From Actinomycetota bacterium (GTDB lineage Bacteria; Actinomycetota; Thermoleophilia; Solirubrobacterales; 70-9): 54,807 bases of DNA. The number at the start of each line of letters is the position of its first letter. Within the stretch, counting starts at the first letter, position 1. The notes under the pieces were generated by a model. The model was not told where the DNA came from and made no database searches. It saw only the letters and a list, made by a program, of their open reading frames with translations. The stretch lies in the NCBI GenBank assembly GCA_018268655.1, contig JAFDWC010000003.1:1-54807 (forward strand). The letters are read 5' to 3'. The translations under genes and the position numbers were made by a program. Positions 16,842-24,605 of this stretch are shown one piece after another.

Positions 16842-16858
16842 GAAGGGATCGGCCCTTC
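16842..16858 (+). terminator. Small terminator-like hairpin
   Basis: GAAGGG and CCCTTC pair perfectly around a 5-base loop, starting 4 bases after the stop of the GT2-GT4 gene. Short stem and no T-tract, so weak evidence. Confidence 0.3.
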
Positions 16859-16995
16859 GTCCGCGGAGCTCGGCGACCCCGCGCTTCGGCCCCGCCTCCC
16901 CCGCGAGCTGAACGACGGCTCCCATTCCCCTCGAACAAACGTCCAGAGCTGGCTGATCTCGCTCGACCGCGGGTGCTTGCGGCCGATGGCAGGGC

Positions 16996-18204
16996 GTGCC
17001 CTCCAATCGCCGCTCCCGCGCCGCCCTCCTCTCGCTCGCGGTACTTGCCTGCCTGCTGATCGCCGCCCTGGCCAGCCCCGCCGGCTCGCTCGCCAAGCAG
17101 CCGGTGACCGCGCTCGGCAACGCCCGCGCCGTCCAGCAGCCGGGTGGCTGCCAGCCCAACGCCCGCCGCAACCTCGCCCGCGCCGCGGTCCTGCCGGCAC
17201 GCTGCGGCCAGCGCGCCAGCGACAGCGCCGTGCGGCCGCACCCGCTCTACTGGGGCGCCTGGATCGGCAGCCAGCTGACCGGGACCGCGGCGCCCTGGGA
17301 CATGAACGCGGTCACCAAGTTCGCCGGTCTGACCGGGAAGGGCCTCTCGTTGATCAACTTCTCCGCGCCCTTCGCCGACTGCTCGCAGTCGCCCTGCTCC
17401 TTCTTCCACTTTCCGGCGAAGGAAATGGAAAACATCCGCGGCTACGGGGCGATTCCGGTCTTCAGTTGGGCCTCCGACTCGATTCCGGTGCAGATGGAAC
17501 AGCCCGATTTCCAGCTCTCCGACGTGATCGAAGGCCGCTACGACACCTACATCCGCCAGTTCGCCGAAGAAGCGAGGGCCTGGGGCCACCCCTTCTTCCT
17601 CCGCTTCAACTGGGAGATGAACGGCAACTGGTTCCCCTGGGACGAGGGCGTCAACGGCAACCAGCCGGGCCAGTACGTCGCCGCGTGGCGCCACGTCCAC
17701 GACATCTTCACCCAGGTCGGGGCGACCAACGCGAACTGGGTCTGGTGCCCCAACGTCGATCCCGAAAACCGCCTCCAGGACCTCGCCTCGCTCTACCCGG
17801 GCAACGAATACGTCGACTGGACCGGCCTCGACGGCTACAACTGGGGAACCAACCCGGCCGCGCCGGATCGCTGGCGAACCTTCAACCAGCTCTTCTCCTC
17901 CACCTACGCCGAAATCACCGAACGGATCGCCCCCTCGAAGCCGCTGCTGATCAGCGAGGTCGGCTCGACCGAGTACGGCGGCTCGAAGGCGGCCTGGATC
18001 GAAGAAGCGCTGCACTCGGCGAGCACGGAATATCCGAAGCTCGGCGGCCTGATCTGGTTCGACAACTACGCCGACGGGATGGACTGGCCACTCGAGACCT
18101 CGGCCGCTGCCAGCTCGGCCTTCGCCTCGGCGGTCGCCGCCCCGGCCTTCCAGCCGAATTCCTATGCCGCCCTGGGAGGGAGCAAGGTTCAGCCGCCGAG
18201 CTGA
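16996..18204 (+). CDS. Secreted GH26-type glycoside hydrolase, copy 1
   Basis: 402 residues from GTG 16996. Basic N-terminus and a hydrophobic stretch (LLSLAVLACLLIAALASPAG) give a signal peptide. The catalytic domain begins at YWGAWIGSQLTG. FLRFNWEMNG holds the acid/base Glu at 207 and LLISEVGS the nucleophile Glu at 321, as in GH26 beta-mannanases and related lichenases. An N-terminal Ala/Arg-rich segment of about 60 residues precedes the barrel. Product: probably an extracellular endo-glycanase acting on the locus polymer or on plant mannans. First of three tandem paralogues. Confidence 0.87.
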   Translation: MPSNRRSRAALLSLAVLACLLIAALASPAGSLAKQPVTALGNARAVQQPGGCQPNARRNLARAAVLPARCGQRASDSAVRPHPLYWGAWIGSQLTGTAAPWDMNAVTKFAGLTGKGLSLINFSAPFADCSQSPCSFFHFPAKEMENIRGYGAIPVFSWASDSIPVQMEQPDFQLSDVIEGRYDTYIRQFAEEARAWGHPFFLRFNWEMNGNWFPWDEGVNGNQPGQYVAAWRHVHDIFTQVGATNANWVWCPNVDPENRLQDLASLYPGNEYVDWTGLDGYNWGTNPAAPDRWRTFNQLFSSTYAEITERIAPSKPLLISEVGSTEYGGSKAAWIEEALHSASTEYPKLGGLIWFDNYADGMDWPLETSAAASSAFASAVAAPAFQPNSYAALGGSKVQPPS

Positions 18205-18271
18205 TCGCGGGTCGCGCCTCACGCATCCCTAAACTCCCGGGCTTGCCTTCTCGGGGACACAGCGGGCGCCG

Positions 18272-19363
18272 GTGGCGCTGATCCGCAGACTGGCCCTTGG
18301 CCTGGCGACGGCGCTGGCGCTGCTTGCCTGCTCGGCCGGGATCGCGAGCGCAGCCGGCAACCATCGCTCCGGCGGTGAGCATCGGGCTCTGGGCGCCGCG
18401 CAAGGCATCTACTGGGGCGCCTGGATCGGACCTCAGCTGACCGGCGAACAGCCGCCCTGGGACATGTCGGCGGCGACCCGGTTCGGCCGGCTCCTCGGCA
18501 AGCGGCCGTCGCTGCTCGAGTTCTCCCAGCCGTTCGCCAACTGCGGCGAAAGCTGCGAATCGATGCCGTTCCCGACCGCGGAGATGACCGCGATCCGCAA
18601 GTTCGGTTCGATCCCCCTGCTGAGCTGGGGCTCACAGGCCAACGGAGCCCCCCTGGTCCAGCCCGAATACACGATGGCCGGGATCGCCGCTGGCTCCCAG
18701 GACGCCTACGTCCGGAGCTTCGCCGAAGCGGCGAAGGCCTGGGGCCACCCCTTCTTCCTCCGCTTCAACTGGGAGATGAACGGCAACTGGTTCCCCTGGG
18801 GCGCCCGAACCAACGGCAACACGCCGGCGACGATCGTCGCCGCCTGGCGCCACGTCCACGACATCTTCACCCAGGTCGGAGCCACCAACGCGACCTGGGT
18901 CTGGTGCCCGTACGCAGACAGCACCGGCCGCTTCGGCAACCTGAGCCGCTTCTATCCCGGCAACCGCTACGTCGACTGGACCTGCCTCGACGGCTACAAC
19001 TGGGGGACCAACGCGGTCAACCCGGCCCCCTGGCGGAGCTTCGACCAGATCTTCGGGGCGAGCTACGCGCAGCTGACCAAGAAGATCGCCCCCGGCAAGC
19101 CGGTGATGCTCGGCGAGGTGGCCAGCAACGGCAGCGCCCGGATCAAGTCGCGCTGGATCCGGCAGATGTTCAAGGCGATCGCCCAGCGCTACCAGCAGGT
19201 GCGGGCGCTTGCCTGGTTCGACCAGTCCGACCGTGACCTCAACTGGTCGCTTGAGACTTCACCCCAGGTCCTCAAGGCGTTCTCCCGGGGCATCCACAGC
19301 CGCTCCTTCCAGGCGGCCCGCTTCGGCGCTCTCAACGGAAGTCCGATCCCGCCGCCGCGCTGA
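18272..19363 (+). CDS. Secreted GH26-type glycoside hydrolase, copy 2
   Basis: 363 residues from GTG 18272, with a signal peptide (LALGLATALALLACSAGIASA). Same barrel as copy 1: YWGAWIGPQLTG, FLRFNWEMNG with the acid/base Glu, and VMLGEVAS with the nucleophile Glu. A 64-base stretch around the acid/base is identical in DNA to copy 1. The separation from copy 1 is 67 bases; a TAAACT -10-like hexamer at 18230-18235 suggests it may also have its own promoter. Confidence 0.87.
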   Translation: MALIRRLALGLATALALLACSAGIASAAGNHRSGGEHRALGAAQGIYWGAWIGPQLTGEQPPWDMSAATRFGRLLGKRPSLLEFSQPFANCGESCESMPFPTAEMTAIRKFGSIPLLSWGSQANGAPLVQPEYTMAGIAAGSQDAYVRSFAEAAKAWGHPFFLRFNWEMNGNWFPWGARTNGNTPATIVAAWRHVHDIFTQVGATNATWVWCPYADSTGRFGNLSRFYPGNRYVDWTCLDGYNWGTNAVNPAPWRSFDQIFGASYAQLTKKIAPGKPVMLGEVASNGSARIKSRWIRQMFKAIAQRYQQVRALAWFDQSDRDLNWSLETSPQVLKAFSRGIHSRSFQAARFGALNGSPIPPPR

Positions 19364-19391
19364 TCGCGCGAAAACCGGGTTTCCTATTCGA

Positions 19392-20516
19392 ATGATCGGA
19401 TTGGGGTCAAGAAGGAGCTGCGCCAAAAGCCTCGGCTCGCTGGTGCTCGCCGCCACCGTCGCGCTGGCCTGCCTGTTCCCCAGCGGCGCCGCCGCGGCGA
19501 AGCCGCCGCCGCTCTACTGGGGGGCGATGATCGGATCGCAGCTGACCGGCACCGCGGCCCCCTGGGACATGAACGCGGTCACGGCCTTCGAAAAGTACAC
19601 GCGCAAGTCACCCTCGCTGGTCGAGTTCTCGGCGCCGTTCGCGGAATGCTACGAAAAGCCCTGCAAGTCCTATCCGTTCGCGTTCACTGCAATGCAGCAG
19701 ATCCGTGAACGCGGCGCCATCCCGTTCTTCAGCTGGGGCTCGCAGTCGATTCCCTCCAGCGTCAACGAGAAGGCCTATCGGCTGAAGCGGATCGCCAACG
19801 GCGCCTTCGACCCCTACATCCGCCAGTTCGCGGAAGAAGCTAAGGCCTGGGGCCACCCCTTCTTCCTCCGCTTCAACTGGGAGATGAACGGCTTCTGGTT
19901 CCCCTGGGGTGCCGGTGCCAACGGCAACACCCCGAAGGAGTTCGTCGCCGCCTGGCGGCACGTCCACAACATCTTCAGCCGAGTCGGGGCCAACAACGCG
20001 ACCTGGGTCTGGTGCCCAAACGTCGACTTCACCCGCAAGCTGGAACCGCTGAACGCCCTCTACCCGGGCAACCGCTACGTCGACTGGACTTGCGTCGACG
20101 GCTTCAACTGGGGCAACACCGAATTATCCGCGGGCTGGATGAGCTTCAACGAAATCTTCAGCGAAACCTACGAGCGAATCCTCAAGATCGCCCCGAAGAA
20201 GCCGATGGTGATCGGCGAGACCGCGTCCGAAGAGCGCGGCGGGTCGAAGGCGGCGTGGATCCGGCGCATGCTCGAACTGATCCCGCAGAAGTACAAGAAG
20301 GTGCGAGCGCTGGCCTGGCTCGACGAGCGCGACCAGGGGATGAACTGGCCGCTCGAGAGCTCACCCAGCGCGGCTTCCGCGTTCGCCAAGGGCATCGGCC
20401 GCTCGATCTACCGGCCGGGGATCTACAGCCACCTGCGGAACGGCAAGATCAAGCCCCCGACCTGGGGCCCGCCGCCGACCGAACCGGAACCCCTGAGCGC
20501 CGAAGCGGGCAGCTGA
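19392..20516 (+). CDS. Secreted GH26-type glycoside hydrolase, copy 3
   Basis: 374 residues from ATG 19392; the upstream extension overlaps copy 2 and lacks a signal peptide at its start. Signal sequence SLVLAATVALACLFPSGAAA, then YWGAMIGSQLTG. Acid/base Glu in FLRFNWEMNG and nucleophile Glu in MVIGETAS. It has FW in place of NW just after the acid/base motif (NGFWFPWG), next to the substrate cleft, so specificity may differ from copies 1 and 2. Confidence 0.87.
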   Translation: MIGLGSRRSCAKSLGSLVLAATVALACLFPSGAAAAKPPPLYWGAMIGSQLTGTAAPWDMNAVTAFEKYTRKSPSLVEFSAPFAECYEKPCKSYPFAFTAMQQIRERGAIPFFSWGSQSIPSSVNEKAYRLKRIANGAFDPYIRQFAEEAKAWGHPFFLRFNWEMNGFWFPWGAGANGNTPKEFVAAWRHVHNIFSRVGANNATWVWCPNVDFTRKLEPLNALYPGNRYVDWTCVDGFNWGNTELSAGWMSFNEIFSETYERILKIAPKKPMVIGETASEERGGSKAAWIRRMLELIPQKYKKVRALAWLDERDQGMNWPLESSPSAASAFAKGIGRSIYRPGIYSHLRNGKIKPPTWGPPPTEPEPLSAEAGS

Positions 20517-20582
20517 GACCCGACCGGCGGCTGCACCGAAACCCCCGCGCAAATGTTGGGCAAGGAGCGTCGTTACTGAGAT

Positions 20583-21269
20583 ATGTCGGTTCTTGACAAC
20601 GGGGGAGCGATCACCCACGCCAGGGCCGCCGCCTGCGAGCTGATCGTGATCGCGGAGCCGGTGCGGCTGCGCCGCCAGATCGCCTCGGTGCTGGAGGCGG
20701 CCGGCAGCCCGGCGGAGGCGATCGCGCGGCCACAGGCGCTGGCCGAGTACGTGGTCGGCGCGGCGACGATCGTGATCTTCGCCTGCGACGTCGACCGGCC
20801 CGCCGAGATGACCGCCCTGCGCCGCCTGCGCCGCGACAACCGCGAGCCGGCGATCGTCGTCATCTCCCCGCAGTCGACCGCGACCGCGGTCCGCCGCACC
20901 CTCGACGCCGGCGCCGACGCGCTCGTCTTCGAGCCGGAGATCCCGCTCGCCCTGGTCGCCAGCGTGCGCGCGGTCGAAAGCGGCCAGTCGGTGGTGCCAC
21001 GGCGGCTGCGGGCCGGGGTCGAGCGCCCGAACCTCTCCCACCGCGAGCGCCAGGTCCTGGCTCTGGTCTGCGAGGGCCGCACCAACGCCGAGATCGCCGA
21101 CGCGCTGTTCCTCGCCGAAAGCACGATCAAAAGCCACATGGCATCGATCTTCACCAAATTGGGAGTCCACTCGAGGAAGGAGGCCGGCGCCGCGTTCCTC
21201 GATCTCCACCCGGAGCTGGCCGGCAGGGAGACCGAAACCGAGCTCGACCTCGAGGAGATGCAGGCATGA
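20583..21269 (+). CDS. NarL/LuxR-family response regulator
   Basis: 228 residues. The C-terminal LuxR helix-turn-helix is clear: LSHRERQVLALVCEGRTNAE, then DALFLAESTIKSHMASIF. The N-terminal 125 residues are receiver-like (ELIVIAEPVRLRRQIASVLE) but the usual Asp-Asp pair after the first strand reads A-E-P. A candidate phospho-acceptor Asp is in VIFACDVDRP. The domain may be weakly phosphorylated or respond to another signal. No sensor kinase is encoded nearby. It may regulate the flanking glycoside hydrolase and polysaccharide genes. Confidence 0.85.
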   Translation: MSVLDNGGAITHARAAACELIVIAEPVRLRRQIASVLEAAGSPAEAIARPQALAEYVVGAATIVIFACDVDRPAEMTALRRLRRDNREPAIVVISPQSTATAVRRTLDAGADALVFEPEIPLALVASVRAVESGQSVVPRRLRAGVERPNLSHRERQVLALVCEGRTNAEIADALFLAESTIKSHMASIFTKLGVHSRKEAGAAFLDLHPELAGRETETELDLEEMQA

Positions 21270-21344
21270 CGGCACCAAGCCCCCACCAACGGCGCGGACT
21301 CGTCTGATCCGTCAGCAACTTAGGAAGCACTGAGGGTTCGGCGC

Positions 21345-21357
21345 TAGAACCGGGTAC
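21345..21357 (+). promoter_or_regulatory. Leaderless promoter -10 for the SCO1-like gene
   Basis: TAGAAC at 21345-21350 followed by exactly 7 nt and the GTG start at 21358. No ribosome binding site is present. Confidence 0.5.
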
Positions 21358-22026
21358 GTGCCTGGATTCGACCCGGACGCTGATGCAGCCTCTGCCCTCC
21401 CCGCCCGGTCGCGGCGCCCGGTCGCAACGGCGGCGCTGCTGACCTGCGCGGCGCTGAGCGCACTCGTGCTCAGCGGCTGCGGTGGCGGCGGCTCAGAAAC
21501 CGCCGCGGCAAGCCTGCCGCGGCTGCCCGGCGCCGACGCGGTCCCGGCCAGGCCGGCGCCGCCGATCGAGCTCACCGATTACCACGGGCACCGGGTCGAC
21601 CTCGCGCAGCTGAGGGGGAAGCCGGTCCTCGTCGCCTTCCTCTACACCCACTGCCACGACCTCTGCCCGATCGTCGCCGCCAAGGTCCACACCGCCTACG
21701 CCCACCTCGACCCCGCCCAGAGGCCGCTCTTCCTCGCGGTCTCGGTCGACCCCGCCCACGACACCGCCGCCAGCGCCGCCGCCTTCAACCGCCGCCACCG
21801 CACCGTGGGCGAGATCGACTGGCTGCTCGGCTCGCGGCAAGAACTGGAAAAGGTATGGGAGGCCTGGAGCGTGAAGCCCGAACACTCACGGGCCGCCCCG
21901 GAGCAGATCGAGCACTCCGCCGAAATCTTCGCCGTCGACCCGCAGGGCCGCATCCGCGCCCTTTACCCGCCCGAATTCAAGCCGGCCCTCCTCGCCGCCG
22001 GGGCCCAGCGCCTGGCCGGGCTCTAG
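21358..22026 (+). CDS. SCO1/SenC-family thioredoxin-fold lipoprotein
   Basis: 222 residues from GTG 21358. The N-terminal hydrophobic segment ends in the lipobox LVLSGC, so it is probably a membrane-anchored lipoprotein. The thioredoxin fold carries C-X3-C in YTHCHDLCPIV and a conserved His in IEHSAEIF, the copper ligands of SCO proteins. Family role: copper delivery to, or disulfide reduction of, cytochrome c oxidase CuA. The gene is followed 4 bases later by a TlpA-like gene, suggesting a redox pair outside the membrane. Why it lies within a polysaccharide locus is unclear. Confidence 0.88.
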   Translation: MPGFDPDADAASALPARSRRPVATAALLTCAALSALVLSGCGGGGSETAAASLPRLPGADAVPARPAPPIELTDYHGHRVDLAQLRGKPVLVAFLYTHCHDLCPIVAAKVHTAYAHLDPAQRPLFLAVSVDPAHDTAASAAAFNRRHRTVGEIDWLLGSRQELEKVWEAWSVKPEHSRAAPEQIEHSAEIFAVDPQGRIRALYPPEFKPALLAAGAQRLAGL

Positions 22027-22030
22027 CGCC

Positions 22031-22534
22031 GTGCGGCGCTGGCTGCCCATCGGCCTCGTGCTCGCCGCCGTCCTCGGCCTGGCCGCGGCCGAGCTGCTGA
22101 GCGGCGGCGCGGCCCCCCGCGCGCGGCCGGCGCCAGCCCTCCCCACCGCCACCCTGCGCCCGCCCCAGGTCTCGCTCGCCGCCCTCCGCGGCAAGCCGGC
22201 CCTGGTCGCCTTCTGGGCGAGCTGGTGCGGCCCCTGCCACGAAGACGCGGCGGCGCTGCGCGAGGCGGCCCGTGAGCTCGGCTCGCGCGCCCGGGTCGTC
22301 GCCGTCGACTGGGACGACGGCAGCGCCGCCGCCCGCGCCTTCGTCCGCCGCTACGGCTGGCGGTTCCCGGTCCTCAGCGACAGCGAAGGGACAGCTGGCG
22401 AACGCTACGGCGTCGCCGGCCTGCCGACAACCTTCGTCCTCGACGCCGGCGGCGAGATCGTGCAGACGCTGCGCGGCCCGCAATCGGCCGCCACCTTCAC
22501 CCGCGCCGTCCTGGCGGCCGGCGGCGGGGCCTAG
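22031..22534 (+). CDS. TlpA/ResA-like thioredoxin-domain protein
   Basis: 167 residues from GTG 22031. An N-terminal membrane anchor (RRWLPIGLVLAAVLGLAAAE) precedes a thioredoxin fold with the active site ASWCGPC and the cis-Pro in GVAGLPTTFVLD. Such proteins reduce disulfides on extracytoplasmic proteins, commonly apocytochromes or SCO/CuA sites, in keeping with the preceding gene. A 4-base gap puts both in one operon. Confidence 0.88.
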   Translation: MRRWLPIGLVLAAVLGLAAAELLSGGAAPRARPAPALPTATLRPPQVSLAALRGKPALVAFWASWCGPCHEDAAALREAARELGSRARVVAVDWDDGSAAARAFVRRYGWRFPVLSDSEGTAGERYGVAGLPTTFVLDAGGEIVQTLRGPQSAATFTRAVLAAGGGA

Positions 22535-22635
22535 GACGACGGAACGGACCCCACGGAACGGCGCGCGGCGACGCTGTCCCGCACCCCTCAAACCCGCTTG
22601 CAGAGCCGCGAAAGCGCCCCTCCATCCCCGAAACA

Positions 22636-22780
22636 TGTCCCAGATTGGACAGATATCGAGGATTGACAAGTACGACATTCGACCTCATTCTCTCTCCCAC
22701 CTCCCAGCAGATCCCCGGTCCATCCGCGCGGGTCTCGCAATCCACGAAAACCCAGCAGTACCCGCATGCGGTGAGCATGC
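22636..22780 (+). promoter_or_regulatory. Promoter and operator-like elements upstream of the ECF sigma gene
   Basis: A dyad TGTCC-N6-GGACA (22636-22651) lies just before a TTGACA -35 (22663-22668). A poor -10 (CATTCT) follows at 17 bp. Downstream, two GCATGC palindromes (22764-22769 and 22775-22780) start exactly 11 bp apart, between promoter and ribosome binding site. This suggests regulated transcription of the sigma factor. Confidence 0.45.
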
Positions 22781-22791
22781 AGGAGAACTCC

Positions 22792-23373
22792 ATGAGCACG
22801 CCGAGCACCGGCGTTGGTTCCGCCGAAAGCCTCCTCGTGCAGGAGGCGGTTCGCCGGGCGAAGCAGGGCGACAGGGAGGGAATCCGCCTCCTCTACGTCC
22901 GCTTCTCGGGCGACGTCCTGCGCTACGTCAACAGCTTCGTCCGCGACTACCACGAGGCCGAAGACATCACCCACAACGTCTTCGCCAAGCTGATCACGGC
23001 GATCACCAGGTACGAGGAACGCGCCACCCCATTCGCGGCCTGGATCATGCGGGTCGCCCGCAACGCCGCCCTCGACTACCTACGGGCCCGGCGCGCGATC
23101 CCGACCGATGAACTGAGGATCGCCGACAGCGACGAAGGCGACCCCGGGCTCGAACGAGGCCTCGACATCCGCGAAGCCCTCGAAGAGCTGCCGACCGACC
23201 AGCGTGAAGTCCTGGTCCTGCGCCACGTGATGGGCCTCACCCCGGTCGAGATCGCCGGAACCCTGGCGCGAACCGAGAGCTCGATCCACGGCCTCCACCA
23301 CCGCGGCCGCCGGGCCCTGCAGGGCGCGCTGGAAGCGAGGGGAGCGGCTCCCATCGTCCTTCAGGCGGCGTGA
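22792..23373 (+). CDS. ECF-family RNA polymerase sigma factor
   Basis: 193 residues. The start ATG 22792 is chosen because CAGGAG lies 7 nt upstream; longer in-frame starts lack coding character. Region 2 reads LLYVRFSGDVLRYVNSFVRD with YHEAEDITHNVFAKL (core binding and -10 recognition). Region 4 is LEELPTDQREVLVLRHVMGL followed by an HTH with TESSIHGLHHRGRRAL. No anti-sigma gene lies beside it, so control may be transcriptional (see the elements upstream) or through a distant partner. It could drive the polysaccharide genes that follow. Confidence 0.9.
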   Translation: MSTPSTGVGSAESLLVQEAVRRAKQGDREGIRLLYVRFSGDVLRYVNSFVRDYHEAEDITHNVFAKLITAITRYEERATPFAAWIMRVARNAALDYLRARRAIPTDELRIADSDEGDPGLERGLDIREALEELPTDQREVLVLRHVMGLTPVEIAGTLARTESSIHGLHHRGRRALQGALEARGAAPIVLQAA

Positions 23374-23414
23374 AGCCGGAGACCCCCGTCGGCACAAATC
23401 GGTACCGCCTTGTC

Positions 23415-23426
23415 TAATATGGATGA
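23415..23426 (+). promoter_or_regulatory. -10-like element next to the first lyase-like gene
   Basis: TAATAT (23415-23420), close to the TATAAT consensus, ends 6 nt before the ATG at 23427. A leaderless transcript is likely. Confidence 0.45.
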
Positions 23427-24551
23427 ATGTCGTTCGGGAGGCGACGCGGCGGCGGCCTGCTGGTCGCAATCATGCTCTTCGGCGTGGGTCACGGGGTCGG
23501 CCCGGCCGAAGCAGGGACCGGGCTGGGCTCGGCCAGATCGACGCATGGTCTGTTGCACTGCAAAGTCCAGCGGAGGCACGTCGGCTCGAAGCTGGAGCGC
23601 GCCTGCTACTCCCCTTCGCTCAACCGGCTGCCGCGCGGCGGCGCTCACCGGCCGAAGCCGCCACGCCTCCGGTCCCCGACTCGCGTCGCCCCCTCGCTCG
23701 AAGGCGAGCCGGTCCCCCGCCTAGATTCGACCGGCCCGGCCGGGTCCGCAGCCGACCCTGGAGAACAGCTCCCCGCGAGCCGGTCGTCCTCGTCATCGCC
23801 GAGCGTCGAAGAACCGCCAACCCAGGAACCGCCACCGGCTGGTGAACCTCCGCCGGAACTGCCACCGGCCGAAGAACCCGCCGCGTCGAAACCGCCACCG
23901 CTGACCTTTGACGGCGCCTTCCTCCCCGGCTTCCCGGGTTGGTACGTGCAGGCATTGCAGGCACGGGTGACGCTGCTCTCGACCGACCCATTCCGCGGCC
24001 AGAACGCCGCCCGGTTCGAAGTTCGCGAAGGCGACGTCGAGCCTGACACGGGCTCCAGCCGCGCCGAGGTCACGGGCCCGACCTTCGACGAAGGCCAGGA
24101 CATCTACGTCCGCGACGCGATCCGGATCCCTGCGGGGAACACCTTCAGCGCCCCATGGCAGCTGATCGACCAGCTGCACGAGAAGCCCTGGACGGGCTCA
24201 CCGGGGATCGCCGTCTTCCTCGACGCCGAACGCCGGATCTCGATCTCGAACGGCACCGGCTCCCCCTTCTACTGGCAGGGCCCGCGGCTCGAACTCGAAC
24301 GCTGGTACGAACTGATCTACCGAGACAACCTTTCGCAGGACCCGACCCAGGGCTTCGTCGAAGTCTGGCTGAACGGGCATCCGCAGACGCTCACGAACGG
24401 AGCGACCCGCATGTACGGCAGGACGATCGAGACGCCCGAAACGTACCTCAAGGCCGGCATCTACCGGTCCAAGTTCAGCACCGGAACCAGCATCGTCGAA
24501 CATGCCGACCTCGGCGTCGGCCCCACCCTCGCCTCCGTGCTGGGGCGCTGA
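23427..24551 (+). CDS. Secreted heparin-lyase-I-like (Polysacc_lyase fold) protein, copy 1
   Basis: 374 residues. Short N-terminal hydrophobic region (GGGLLVAIMLFGVGHGVGPAEA) acts as a signal. A Pro/Glu-rich linker spans about 125-160. From 165 comes a beta-jelly-roll domain with WYVQALQARVTLLS, RFEVREGDVEPDTGSSRAEV, WQLIDQLHEKPWTGSPG and LNGHPQTLTNGATRMYG, matching the family that includes PL13 heparinase I and PL20 glucuronan lyase. A lyase would cleave uronic-acid polymers by beta-elimination, but the catalytic residues cannot be certified from sequence alone. It could instead be a binding module. Two paralogues lie downstream. Confidence 0.75.
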   Translation: MSFGRRRGGGLLVAIMLFGVGHGVGPAEAGTGLGSARSTHGLLHCKVQRRHVGSKLERACYSPSLNRLPRGGAHRPKPPRLRSPTRVAPSLEGEPVPRLDSTGPAGSAADPGEQLPASRSSSSSPSVEEPPTQEPPPAGEPPPELPPAEEPAASKPPPLTFDGAFLPGFPGWYVQALQARVTLLSTDPFRGQNAARFEVREGDVEPDTGSSRAEVTGPTFDEGQDIYVRDAIRIPAGNTFSAPWQLIDQLHEKPWTGSPGIAVFLDAERRISISNGTGSPFYWQGPRLELERWYELIYRDNLSQDPTQGFVEVWLNGHPQTLTNGATRMYGRTIETPETYLKAGIYRSKFSTGTSIVEHADLGVGPTLASVLGR

Positions 24552-24592
24552 GGCCACCAGACCGCGACCTCATCACCCGAGGACCGCTCGAT

Positions 24593-24605
24593 TAGGGTAG
24601 GCGCC
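24593..24605 (+). promoter_or_regulatory. Leaderless promoter -10 for asnB
   Basis: TAGGGT at 24593-24598, then exactly 7 nt, then the GTG start at 24606. No Shine-Dalgarno sequence. Confidence 0.5.
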
